From Argyresthia goedartella (taxonomy: Eukaryota > Arthropoda > Insecta > Lepidoptera > Argyresthiidae): 64,000 bases of DNA. This document shows positions 44,607-56,700 of the stretch, piece by piece (the first letter of the stretch is position 1; every line of letters starts with the position of its first letter). A program made the position numbers and the translations under genes. The stretch spans positions 22,538,715-22,602,714 of the forward strand of contig OX463829.1 of assembly GCA_949825045.1 (NCBI GenBank), given 5' to 3'. The notes below the pieces were generated by a model. That model was not told the DNA's origin. It made no database searches and saw nothing but the letters and a program-made list of their open reading frames with translations.

Positions 44607-47600
44607 CCTCTCAATTCATTCGTTACGATTATTTGATTAATTCCTATTCCGAAATTAATCATTTTTGAGGTAACTGTTTAAACGTACTTTTTGATACCAG
44701 GTTGTATAAATAATACCTTTTATCGGATCAACTTGGACTTCAAAATAATGTGAATAAACAAGCGTTAAGAGACAGTTGTCAAAATTCCTTTTAAAAAATA
44801 AACCTTTTCAAACCAGTCAGTATTTTTCTAATCGAATTCGTCTCTGATGTCAATGTATAAATTTTTACACCACTAAGAGTAAAGCTTGCAACATTTAAAG
44901 AAAAAAGGGTGATCCCAAAGTAATTTTCGTCCAGTTATTTAGATTTCAGGGTTTAAAAGGAAAAAGAATAGAAGCAAATGGAAATATGTACATAGCTACT
45001 CTATTTAGTGATAGGAGACAGTATTACTCTACTTAATTTTTATGGTGAACGAAAAAAATATATCATATTTTCCTAGAGGAGTATTTTTCTTTGGTAAAAT
45101 CACGAGGTTCAAAATACAGAAATTTTCATCAAACACTGAAACTTTATATACATTATAAATACCGAACTAGTTAAAAAAAGTTGCGCAGTTGGCTCTAGCG
45201 CAAATTCCGAAAACGCCATAATTCATGGCTTGTAGCTTCGCATAACTGCTCGGAAACATTCACACTTTTATTTCAGGGGTTTCCTGTAAAAGGTTCCTTC
45301 AGGGAAGGAGTGTTTAAATTCTGGCGAGAAGTGGCAACTAATCGAGTGGAATATGATTGACGAGAGTTGGGCCAAGTTTCGGTGGCCGGGGAGAAGCATA
45401 GTTGGACTAGAAGTTTGGACGGTATTAGTTCTTGGCAAGCTCGCCGTACGTGGCAATTTAGAATATTGATGTATTTTTTTCTCTTTTCTATTCACTGTTT
45501 ACAGTCTAATATCACAGAAAACAACAAAAATACTGTAACAAAGGATCATATTATTACTAAAATCACATTTAAATCACGGAGTAAATTTAAGCGGCTAAAA
45601 TACTGCCAATTGTCGCGGCGGCGGCGGTTGACGTCACATGCCACGCCATCCGCCACATTCCATGTTTGTTTTGTTTAATACCGGTCCCGATTAGTTATCC
45701 AAATAATTTTTGTTTTTGTGAGACACTGGAAGAAGCTAAAAAACCTTTTTATAGGTATTGCATCGTGCCAAAACAAAATAACACTAATAGAAGTGCACTC
45801 TGGTGCACTTGAAATAAAGTGTTTTTTCGAGTTCCGAGAGTTCAGAATGTACTAACAAACTGTTGTAAAATAATGAGAAGAGATCACCAACGTAATTTTT
45901 GTTGTTTTGTGAAGATGACTTTAATGTAAGTATCTTTATGTTACATTTATAAAGTTAGCCTGGTGCAAATTCGTCGTATGGTCCGAAGTAAGTTTTGCGT
46001 ACTTTGTTACCGGTATAAAACCTAGTTTTCACAAAAAAACTTTCGATTTGATGCGACCAAAAATGTCTGTAGAATTATACTTACAATATATAACTGAAAA
46101 ACTGTACCTGTTTTATCATCGAAGGTAGTGTTTACATAGGTATTATTGCATTTATTTAAAGTCAAAGTACAGAAAATTATGTTCAATGCGACCTTATGAA
46201 AGAACATGGGGAAAATCTAGCTTCATAAGCCGAAGTGTCGTTCGGCTTATGAAGCGAGTTAGATAAAGACACAGAATAAGTAGAAGACCCTGCAGAGTTT
46301 GATTTAAAGAGAGGCCACGCCCCGGCCGCGTCCGTGGCATCTGACGTCACATCCCGTTTCGACCGATTGTCGTGCCTTTACCGACTTTATACTAGAATCA
46401 GTAATCACGAATATTGAAAAAAGTTGTGCATACATAATGACCCTGGTAACATTCTTTAAGTATGGCTAGTCTTTGCTTTTACATCCCAAAAATTTGGTAT
46501 TCCCAAAATTGCATGACTGGTAAGGAGCACAAGAAAAAATATTTACTCCACATTTAACCAGCTCTGGCCGAGTTTTTCGATCGAAAACATTTTTAATATT
46601 TCCCTGCTGCGGAAATCAGACGCTGGTGAGGTCATTACTGAGTATACTGAGGCTGAGTTTGTCGGGAAAGTGGAATCAAATATTCAGATGTGTTCAGAAA
46701 CGATTTTCCTCTAGGGCCCAAAGCGAACACGCGTATGTAAATATAACTAACATCAAATAAACATATTTTGTTAGCAATTGTATAAGCACCATACGATTCG
46801 CCCTCCCCCTACCACAGTCCAATGTAGTGAAGAGGCAAACATTTACGTGTTATAAGACGATATTTTCCAATATCTATTATATTAAAAATATTAAAAAATA
46901 TATATTGAATTTTGTTGGAGAACGGTATTTTCTAAATCAATGGTAAATGATCTCTCAATTGGTATAATATTTAATATTACTACGATAAATAGTCTTATAT
47001 TAACATATATATTCTAGTATCTACATATTTTTGAAACAAATGCAAAACAAATGCGATTGTGCGGCACCCGCCGTTGAATCTTGCTGTAAATTCTTGACAG
47101 TTTTTCTTCCGTCGACAATTTGATCTCAGTTCACTGTAAGGTAGAACACCAAACTAATCAAATACGCTTAGTGTTCATACTTAGAGTGAACCGAATATCA
47201 AAACTCTATCTTCTTCTTCTTCTTGCTTTCTTGACTCTACTTTATTTCTTTATCTGCGTGTAACGGTATCTATAAACGTCCATAGATACTAATTTCACTC
47301 ACTTCAAACTAAAGGAGCAAAAAAGTACACACAATATAAACTAATTTATACCATATAACCGTGATAAGCAATTCGATTTTCTTATTTCTTACATGTTTAC
47401 TACTTATCAACAGTACTTACAGTAAAACGGAAATAGTTTTCCGGAGTAGTTCGACGTAGGATTCCTATTATTCCTAGGATTCTAAATTATTCAATAAAAA
47501 TAGAAATAAACAAAAACAAGGTGAAATTAAAATAAATTACTAATACTATTTAATATATAATTAAAGTACTTACTTCTCATGTTAATATGCAAATAATTTA

Positions 47601-48130
47601 CTTATTAAGATGCGTAAATAAATCATTTGCATACACACCTATTTAGGGTTATATTTGAAACTCAAATAATATATTCAAGACCAAATTTAAACCATGATAC
47701 GCAAATAAAGTTTCTTATTTCTGAAAAGGATGTTACGACTAATTATACAGCCAATTTTAAGTGTACTGGGGGGTTACCACAATGTTTTTCCGATTCAAAT
47801 TAGGTTCAAAACAAGAACATCACCATAGCAACCATTTCCATTCCAATTCGCCATAATGGGCTTTATTTACCTAATACCAACACTTGTTTTAAGACGGTCA
47901 CGGTAATTTTGCGGATCAAATTAGGTTCCTCTTATCTGAATCGGCATAAGACGTTGTGTCACCTTCTATCATTATGGTTGGATATCGTGCTGACAGCTCA
48001 AATGAACCGTACGGCAGGTACCACTCTTAAAAAGACAGAGCTTGAAAGTAACAATAATATTATGTGACCCAATTTTATTATTATTTTACTTAACTATTCC
48101 GGTGTTTGGAACCAGTAATAGTACAAGGCT
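44607..48130. other. long AT-rich region, few features
   Basis: Seen here: a 14-bp hairpin (46221-46254), a scrap resembling the LINE-B 3' UTR at about 46800-46842 (CACAGTCCAATGTAGTGAAG), and a short (TTC)n run near 47212. The frame 45367-45678 has no recognised domain. Otherwise nothing supportable. Confidence 0.45.
46221..46254. repeat. perfect 14-bp hairpin
   Basis: CTTCATAAGCCGAA pairs exactly with TTCGGCTTATGAAG across a 6-base loop (GTGTCG). Confidence 0.8.
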
Positions 48131-48144
48131 TGTGTTTAAACGAT

Positions 48145-48470
48145 GACCAAAAAAATCGAAAATTTAATACCGATAAATTCGAAATGACTGCCAGTATTAG
48201 TAAATGAGCACCAAATTGTGTTTGGATAAATGATCACCAAACTTCTTTTTATGTTTTTTGTCCTTAAGTTTATGTTTAAAGTATTTTTTGTTGTTCCTAC
48301 ATGTTCAACCTAACACGAAGGATAAAGGGGGCTTCGCTTCGCTCACCCCCTTTACCCTTCACCTAAGCTGCCGCAGTATTTTGCCCTGATATTTTCTGTA
48401 ACTTTTGGTGATCATTTACCCATTTTTGGTAAGAAAAAAATATATTGGTGATCATTATATTTGTTGTCAT
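48145..48470 (+). mobile_element. conserved-core element, copy D
   Basis: The core at about 48301-48400 is the most complete: TGTTCAACCTAACACGAAGG, GGGGGCTTCGCTTCGC, TCACCCCCTTTACCC, CACCTAAGCTGCCGCAGTAT, TTTTGCCCTGATATTTTCTG. A perfect 14-bp inverted pair, TAAATGATCACCAA (48227-48240) and TTGGTGATCATTTA (48405-48418), brackets it. More diverged copies of the same motif lie outward on each side. Outer TIRs were not found. The flank motif matches copy B but not A or C. Confidence 0.7.
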
Positions 48471-49508
48471 ACTAAAATTACGTAAAACCATACGTCACTA
48501 CTAGGGCAAAAAAGATGTTTAGTGATTCATCGATATTACATTATCGATAGTCAAAAAGGTGTAACTGACCCACAACTTAATATAATTCATCGACATTATA
48601 TTACATAAAAATAGGCATTCTAATAAACCTTGATTTGTGCATCTGCTACGTTAGACTTGGTTTTTACAGATCATTGAAGAGCACTTCAAATTTCAATCAT
48701 CAATAAAACAAGTTTTTTGGATCTAATTTAATAAAAACATGCGAAAGACTTTTACGTGCAAATCTTTACAAAAACATTCTTAGTTAATGATCTTTCATTT
48801 ATGGTGTTATTGACGTAGATACCTCACACATTCTTGAAGTTATAAATAACCAGTTTGAGGGAGAAAAATTGACATTTTAGCAAGTCTTTTTAATTAGCTA
48901 AATTGATGCTATTCATGCTCGAAATACGATCCTTGGTTCCTCACACAGACACGAGCCCGTCTTCGGACTTCTGTGGTCGAGATTTTGAGCATCATTTTAT
49001 CTTTCATGGTCGAAAGCCATTTTTTTTTAATTCAACTCTTCTTTTGTGTTGATGGCTACGTTGGAATAGACCAGTTCTTTGGCTCGGCCCCACACAAAAT
49101 AGTCCATCTGGTGAACGAGCAGGCCAAGGTATAGGCCCGTCTCTGCCGATCCAGCAATTGGGAAAACAGTCGTCAAGATAGCTTCTCACCACCTAATGCA
49201 TCTCCTATGCACTAAACAGCCTACGAAATTGAAATATTAGATTGAACTAAATTAAGCCTCTTTATTTTATTATTATTTTTCGCGATCTTCTTTTATTGTT
49301 TAAATGTCAATTGCTATTTCACTGGGATAATTTCACACATTGTTTCTTTACGTCTTGGATTTTCTTCAATGTGTTCTGGGCTCTAGGTCGACAGCTTCCC
49401 GTTATGGCTAGTTTTTCATGGCTCGAAATTTATATAGAGAGCGCTACCCAAACCGCCGGCTACCGAATGTCAGAGTGTTTTACAGCACCTTTCGTCGGCT
49501 TGCTATAG

Positions 49509-50280
49509 TTGGAATTTCACCGCGTTGCAACTGGAGACATCCAAGGTAGATACAGTCCTTCCGACGAAGAAAACATCTTGGCGGCATTCCAACCCGCTCC
49601 TACCACCAGCATAAGTATGGTTGTTCAAGATCTTGACATTTCTATATGGAAGTATGGCAAAGCATGCACGATAACAACAAGTATCCATTTCATGGTATTC
49701 CATTTCAAGGTCTGGAAGAGCAAGATCCCCATCTAAGAATGCTATTCTGCCGATTTCTTTTGAATGAAAATGCGCAGATTTGTTAATCAATATTGTGGAC
49801 TGACGAGAGCAGCAGCAGAGAGGCTATCACGAACTTTCATAATAGGCATAAAGGGGCTGACAAACATAAAAATCCACATTGGAAAAAGAAGGTGTCATTC
49901 CAAAGGAAATTCTCAGTCAATGTGTAGGCCGAATTGATAGGCAGGACGTTGATTGGGCCACACTTTTTACCAGATAACTTAAATGGCCATAACTACCTGG
50001 ATTTTGTCCAGAACGACCTCCCGGTTTCGGTGGAAGAGTCTGGAGATATGATGGATCGGGAACTCATATTCCAACAAGACAACTGTCCAGCACATTGGAC
50101 TATTGAAGTCAGAAGCTATCTTGACGACTGTTTTCCCAATTGCTGGATCGGTAGAGACGGGCCTATTCCTTGGCCTGCTGGTTCACCAGACCTGACTTCA
50201 ATGGACTATTTTTGTGGGGCAGAGCCAAAGAACTGGTCTATTCCAACGTAGCCATCAACACGAAAGAAGAGTTGATTTAA
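49509..50280 (+). pseudogene. Tc1/mariner-like transposase relic
   Basis: In shifting frames: YSPSDEENILAAFQPAP (helix-turn-helix region), HGIPFQGLEEQDPHLRM, a TDESSSREA first catalytic acid, GRTLIGPHFLPDNLNGHNY, LIFQQDNCPAHWTIEV (second), and WIGRDGPIPWPAGSPDL with TSMDYF (third). This order is common in lepidopteran Tc1/mariner-superfamily transposases. Stops and frameshifts make it inactive. Its C-terminal codons are mirrored at 49004-49192 on minus. Confidence 0.75.
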
Positions 50281-50558
50281 AAAAAAATGGCTTTCGACCA
50301 TGAAAGATAAAATGATGCTCAAAATCTCGACCACAGAAGTCCGAAGACGGGTTCGTGTCTGTGTGAGGAACCAAGGATCGCATTTCGAGCATGAATAGCA
50401 TCAATTTAGTTAATTAAAAAGGCTGTCTTAAAAGTCTATTTTTCTCCCTCAAATTGGTTAGTAGGTCATAACTTCAGAATGAATGTGTCAATAATACTTT
50501 AAATGAAAGATCATTTACTAATAATGTTTTTATAAAGATTTGCACATAAAAAGCTTTT

Positions 50559-51049
50559 ATCCACACACGTATCATAAACCCTCTTTACTGCGTTAAAAAA
50601 CCGCACGTTACGATCAGCATTATGTTAAACTACTTGGTAAAAATTCGTTTCGTATCTGGAAAACTACACATAATGGTCATTATGTGTAGTTTTTCTACAT
50701 ATAATGACATTCAAATTTCGAACGCCGACGCCCACCCGCGTGCCGTCCCTAGTTTGTCTGTGAAGTTGGTACTGACATTCAAATTTCGAACGCCGACGCC
50801 CGTCTGCGTGAAGTTGGTACTAAAGAACAAGCTAAACAATTGCAGAACCACAATGCCGGTCAAACATGCGGTTCCTGAACACATCAAAGAGAGCTTATGA
50901 TATGTGTGTAGATAAACTATTGTATGTAACTGTACATAATTAGGCATTAAAACTCTCGAGTGATATTATTATGAAACTCGCCTTCGGCTCATTTCATAGA
51001 CCCACTCTCGAGTTTTAATGCGCTCCATTATGCAGTAGTCACATAAACT
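50559..51049 (-). repeat. MITE-like repeat, third copy, inverted
   Basis: The reverse complement starts AGTTTATGTGACTACTGCAT and contains the CACTCGAGAGT-type foldback. It carries two copies of GGGCGTCGGCGTTCGAAATT-like sequence (a local ~65-bp duplication at about 50703-50800). A perfect 16-bp palindrome arm, AAAACTACACATAATG, and its complement lie at about 50660-50695. It ends GGTTTATGATACGTGTGTGG. It splits the right arm of the foldback element, which gives its insertion order. Confidence 0.7.
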
Positions 51050-51173
51050 ACTATTACTTGTTTTTGTTAAATTACCGTCCGGTCCGAAAAACTTATTTTA
51101 TTGATGATTGAAATGTGCCGTGCTCTTCAATGCTCTGTAAAAACCAAGTCAGATGCACCAAACATGATTTATT

Positions 51174-53296
51174 ATCAATTGTAAAATAATCCAATTATTG
51201 TTTAGTTTTGCAATGATAATCACTTAACTGTGAAAATCTGGAAATTTTCGTCAAAAACACTATAAATCATCAATAAAAATTTAACGGTAAGACTTCGCCG
51301 TGTTTGTGTTTGGCTCAAATGGTTCAAAGTGGTCTGTACTAACTTCGGTTGAAGTCTTTGCATCGATCTACCGGACACCCTGAATTACATAATAAGGCTG
51401 AACAGTCAAACAGGTGTAACTGACCCACAACGTGATTGTTCACAGTGGTGCTTTACAATAACAGCTGGCACCTTCACGTACGTACATAATGTAGGGTAAT
51501 TAAAAAGTGTCGCGTATCAACCGTTTACTTTACTCGCTCCGTTAATTTTGTACCCACTGAATAAACAGGGCGAGGTTTTTGCGAGACTGGGCCCGAAATG
51601 CACAACTGCCAACTAACGTTTGAGTGCCACTCAAAGAGCGCCGGCACTGTGTCTTGTTACGGAAATGGCAGCAACAGTTGTAGTATAGCCGCGTACCACA
51701 AGTCCACCATTTCTGCTTCAGCGTGATATTTCAATTTGGTGTAGCTACTACGCATCTGCTACACCTAATTGAAACGTTAGAAAAAACGTTGTGATAAAAA
51801 TGCGAGTATTCTTGGAGGATGTCTCAATCTTACTCGTGTCCGGGTAAAGGCTCGACCCCCCTTGGTGGGGAGATTATCCTCTCCAGGCCCAATGTCATGG
51901 TCGATGTGATATTTTTTTCGCTACAGGTTTTGAATTTTATCACCATGGCATGAGATTCGAAATCGCGATGTCTCATAATAACGGGATTCGGTACTGGTGC
52001 GGTTAATGGGCTATATTATAATTATAGGTGAAGCATAAAAATACACCTTATTTCCCAAAATGTTTCCCTGTACACCAGCTTCCTTGAGGAAGAATAAAAT
52101 ATTTCGCAATAGACAAAGTTTGTTTCGCCAATTGTTAACCGTTACACAAACCGTTTTTTTCTCCCGTCCCGAGCCTGCTTCGGCAAAAATGCGACAAAGG
52201 ATTTTCCTCAATCAAGTCCTGATTACTTCTGGTTTATTTCCAAGGGAGCAATTAGATGTTCAATTAATTGATTGCAGACTGTTCTCGGTGTGGTGGGATT
52301 GAACGATGTTTATTGTGGACATTTTTGTTTATTACCCGACAGGATGAGAATTGATTTTGTACCTATCGTTTAGAAATAATTATTGCGTTGAGGGCATTAC
52401 TGTTTATTTTTATAATGTTATTATGGTATCCGTAATAAATGTCGATTAATAACATAGTATTAGATAATATGTCACCAGCATCATCAATAATGACTATGTT
52501 ATGTAATACCACACGATAATGACTTGTTCAACTTGATACGAGACATGATTATAAACTTTTGAATAATTCTGTGGATGCGTCCCACACCACCCTCTCTCCC
52601 TCACGTCCGTTATGCGTCCTAAGGAGAGAGAAGAGTTCTGTAGAGTAAAATTAAGAGAAGAGTGAGATCGAGTGATTAATGGCTTGTGTACTTTGGGACT
52701 AGCAGAAACACATACACATAACAAGACTAATTATACTCTTGGAGGCTTACAAATCAGTAGTATTATTGGTGGACAAACTAGTTACAGCAATGGTTTCAAT
52801 TGCAAATATTAAGTAATATTGATTCGATTGTCTGGGTACCTGAATATAGAGTTCAAATTGACTTTAAGTATGACATTAGCTCAAAATTACGAGCCTGCCT
52901 CGACCACAACACAATCCCAAACTGTCACACCTTCAACAAAGCGAACCACTCCATTATTAACATCTGCCACATACCTATGTATTCTCTCAACATCGCTCTA
53001 GCTCTTATTCACCTTAATTTTGAAGCCAAAATCTTGCTTACTGGCATGCAAGACGATTTGTGTCTGAGTGTAGTATACCTTCATTTCACTACTTGTCACT
53101 TTAAGTTAAGGACGAAAGGGGAAAGTTTCATCATTTCAATAGAAAACTTGAATAGAAAATGGGCTAGGGATTGGGCCTGCGGCTTGGCCATAGAGCAGTG
53201 AGTTGGCAGGCTATTGTAGTTTATTTTGTTATAGAAACAACCAGTGGGATAGAACATGTCATTGAAAATATAAGCTGGTATTGATAACTTATAAGT
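51174..53296. other. unassigned region
   Basis: An open frame of 133 residues (52800-53201 plus) was examined and not recognised. No element ends were seen. AGGTGTAACTGACCCACAAC near 51411 also occurs at about 48559, which may be a repeat flanking or belonging to the foldback element. Confidence 0.4.
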
Positions 53297-53363
53297 TAAC
53301 GCATCGCCAATGTACACAATACGAGTAGAGTTCTTATGTCACTAATGCTATCATCTATCCTTT

Positions 53364-53407
<44 letters not shown>

Positions 53408-53475
53408 TACATATATATTGCAAGAACTAGTGACATAAGAACTCTACTCGTATTGTGTACATTGGCGATGCGTTA
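53297..53475. repeat. perfect 48-bp inverted repeat around an AT microsatellite
   Basis: Arms 53297-53344 and 53428-53475 are exact reverse complements (starting TAACGCATCGCC). The 83-bp loop is mostly (AT)n, at about 53367-53418. No transposon motif is apparent in the arms. Confidence 0.9.
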
Positions 53476-53770
53476 TATATTTATATAAATAATATAATTT
53501 CTAAAATAAAAATGTATTTCTACTATTTAAATATTGGAACAAAACGAAAATTCCCATGTTTATACAACTATTGTACTTATGATAAGGTGAAATTAACTGA
53601 ACTTTCATCCAACTCCATTCATTATTTGGTTATGGATTCAACTGACAAGACGTCACGTCAAAAAAAAAACATTTTATTTTTATTTTTCTATTAAACCCAG
53701 TTTAATTTTGTATTTCAACACAAAATTAATAGTGAATTGCTTATACAAAGTTACATACCCGGAAACAATA
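53476..53770. other. short non-coding interval
   Basis: AT-rich with a 79-residue frame (53455-53694) that overlaps the inverted-repeat arm and shows no domain. Confidence 0.4.
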
Positions 53771-56700
53771 ATGGAGGACGACGACGCCGACGGAGGAGAC
53801 GATGCTGATATATCATCATCGCAGCCATAAATTTCATCCATGCGATAAACATCAATACCAATACAAGGATCATGCCCGTTTTGTTCACAGGATTACAAAA
53901 AACGAGGTTTAAAGAGACATATCCTCGCGTCGCATCCAGATTACTTCCACCCACCCGCCATTCCTGCTCAAAATATGAGCCAAACCACCGAAACAACAAA
54001 CGAACTCCTCAACCAAGCGCCAATACAAGATGAAACAATCCCTGAACCCGTAAACCAATCCATAAACAAATACCAGAAAATATCTAAAACTTTTTCCTAA
54101 AAGGATTCAATGCAATATTACTTTATAGCGAAGATGGCCCAGACTTTCTGGAGAGATCGCTGGTTTTGTTTTATTAATTTTTCATAGTAAGCAATAGAAT
54201 ATTCCACAAGGAAACGTAGGCAGATAACTAACCAGACTCCTTGCCACAGAGTTAAAATACCTCCTAAACAACCTACCAGGAGAAGGAAACTCTGAAAAAA
54301 TGTTCATCTTGTGTAGTACAATACAAATCAGGCCAGGATATTAGGCGAACACTTCAAAGAAGATTGGAGATGTCGAAATCAGGTCATTGGTCATGATGCA
54401 TTGAGTGCAGAAACTTTAATGTGCAACTCAGAGCTAGCATCAAAAAACAAACAGAAATAAGACTTTGATCATACTGCCGAATATTTGGGCGCCTTATGTT
54501 ACAAAGGAAAAAATTGATAAGCAAATAAATGGATAACGGAAAGATCCGGGGGTGGAATCTTGGACCCATCTGAAAAACTAGGAAATAAAACAGTACATCA
54601 AATATTTAAAGACAAACATCGTAATCAAGTAACCGCACAACTATCAAATTTTATAGACCAACCTGACCTCCCCATTATGACGAATGTCGATATCATGTCA
54701 AACCACATAGAAAAAATTGCTTGACAACTGTCTGGCGAAGCTGGACCAAGCGACACCGACTCAGAACAATGGAAATCACTTCTACTTCGCTTTAGAAACT
54801 ACAGCTCAGAACTGAGAGAGTCAATCGCAGCACTGACAAGAAATTGTCCGTGTATAAGAGCTCTATTAGCAAGAAGTGGTATAGTACTGTATAAATGCCC
54901 AGGCGTCCGCACTATCGGCATAGGTGAAATACTACAACGCATCATTGCAAAAGCCATAGCGACCGCAATAGCGCTAGACATTCAACTAGCATGTGGCTCT
55001 GATCAGCTATGTGCAGGTATGAAATCGTGTATTGAAGGAGGGATTCATGCCATAACCAAATGTTTTAATGAAGGTGAAGATGATGATTGCCTCCTCCTAA
55101 TGACGACCCGAATGGCTGAGTCGGCAGTGACCCTGCCTACGAATCCAAGGGTCCCGGGTTCGAGTCCCGGTGGGGGCAAATATTTGTTTGATGAGGACGA
55201 ATGTTTGTACCCTAGTCATGGCTGTTTATCTATCTAAGTATAATATTTATCTATATAAGTATGTGTATCGTTGTCTAGTACCCAAGATACAGGGAATCCT
55301 AGTTTGGGGCTAGATCAATGTGTGTAAATAGCGTCCAAGGTATTATTATTATTATCCAAGGTATTATCCTAATTGATGCCTCAAATTCCTTCAATGCGCT
55401 GAGTCGCCCAATGAATGCTAGAATCTACTGGCCGCGCTGTGCAATATTTTTTTTCAACACACATAGAGGTTACACAGTCATTTGCCTATCAGGCTCAACC
55501 AATTTCATCTTAAGCAAGGAAAGAACAACACAGGGTGATCTATTGGCAATGCAGTCGGAATTCTACCCGTAATCCAAAGCTGCAAAGGCCCTGGAAAATA
55601 TGTACAAAACTGGTATGCTGATGATTCCGCCTGTTTTGGTAAACTAAAAAACGTAAAAGAATGGCTAGAAAAACTGATGAAACTAGGTCTAAACTACGGT
55701 TATTTACCAGAACCTTCAAAAAGCTATATCATAGTCAAAAATAAATCAACCGAAGAAGCTATCAGAATATTTGGGAATCTTGGAGTAAAAACTTTCACAT
55801 CGGTTTTTGGGCGGCGTGATCGGAGACGAGAATGGACGAAACGAATACATCAAATAAAAAGTTAACGAATGGATCGAATGTATAAGACTGGCAAAAGCAA
55901 GAAAAAAACACCTACAACTTGTACATACAGCCAAAATCACTCTACTGTGAATGGAGATACTTACAAACAGTCATGGATAACACTTGTGAGGAATTTCACA
56001 CATTAAAACATGGTTTGTTTTGACAACACTGATATCATCAATCTTAGACAGAGAAATAACGTCCCTAGAACATGGACTATTCAGCCTACCGGTGAAACTT
56101 GGCGGCCTAGGCATTAACGACCCCATGAACAACAACGACTGTTATAAAACATCTGTACAATCAAAGAGTATACATACTAACGCATACCATCAAATCTGAG
56201 GAAACGGATGCGGAGAGAGTAATTTCGACCTAAACCACGCATTAAACTGCAAGAAAGGAGAATAAATAAAAAAGGACATGATCAACACAGAGATGATTGT
56301 AGAATTTGGGCCGAACTAGCCTGGGGAACTGGCACAATAGAATCCATAATGTAAGTCGCAAATATAAATCAACCAGCACTTATGAGTGATCTGTTACTCA
56401 ACAGTGGGTGGGAACCTGCAAGGAAAGCGTTCTTCGACGTACGCATAGTAAATTCTGATGTTTCCTCTTACAGCAAGCTCACCTCAAAAACAGCACAGAA
56501 ACATAGCCGAGAGCCATAACAAGCACTCAAAATACGACCGAGCAGCTGAAGACCTAAGAGCCTCATTCACCCCACTAGTCAGTTCATGCGATGGAGCCCT
56601 AGGAACTGATATAACAGTTTTAAAAAAACTGCATCAATCCTTAATGAGAAATGGGGAAAAGCGTATTCTCAAATAGTGTACCTGCTGAAGATGAAAATAA

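Larger units (their letters stand above)
48620..51173 (+). mobile_element. foldback Tc1/mariner-like element with about 570-bp arms
   Basis: The left arm (48620-49189) is the reverse complement of the right arm (50109-51173, once a MITE at 50559-51049 is removed), at roughly 85-95% identity by eye. The arms include the transposase C-terminus and 3' flank, so the left arm is an inverted partial copy of the element's own 3' end. The centre carries the rest of the transposase relic. Confidence 0.75.

Noticed and set aside
52800..53201. 133-residue plus frame as a gene
   Set aside because: No domain, no splice or promoter context; cysteines and histidines are not in a zinc-finger spacing.
53367..53418. 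AT microsatellite as a replication origin or promoter
   Set aside because: Simple (AT)n loop of an inverted repeat; no further evidence.
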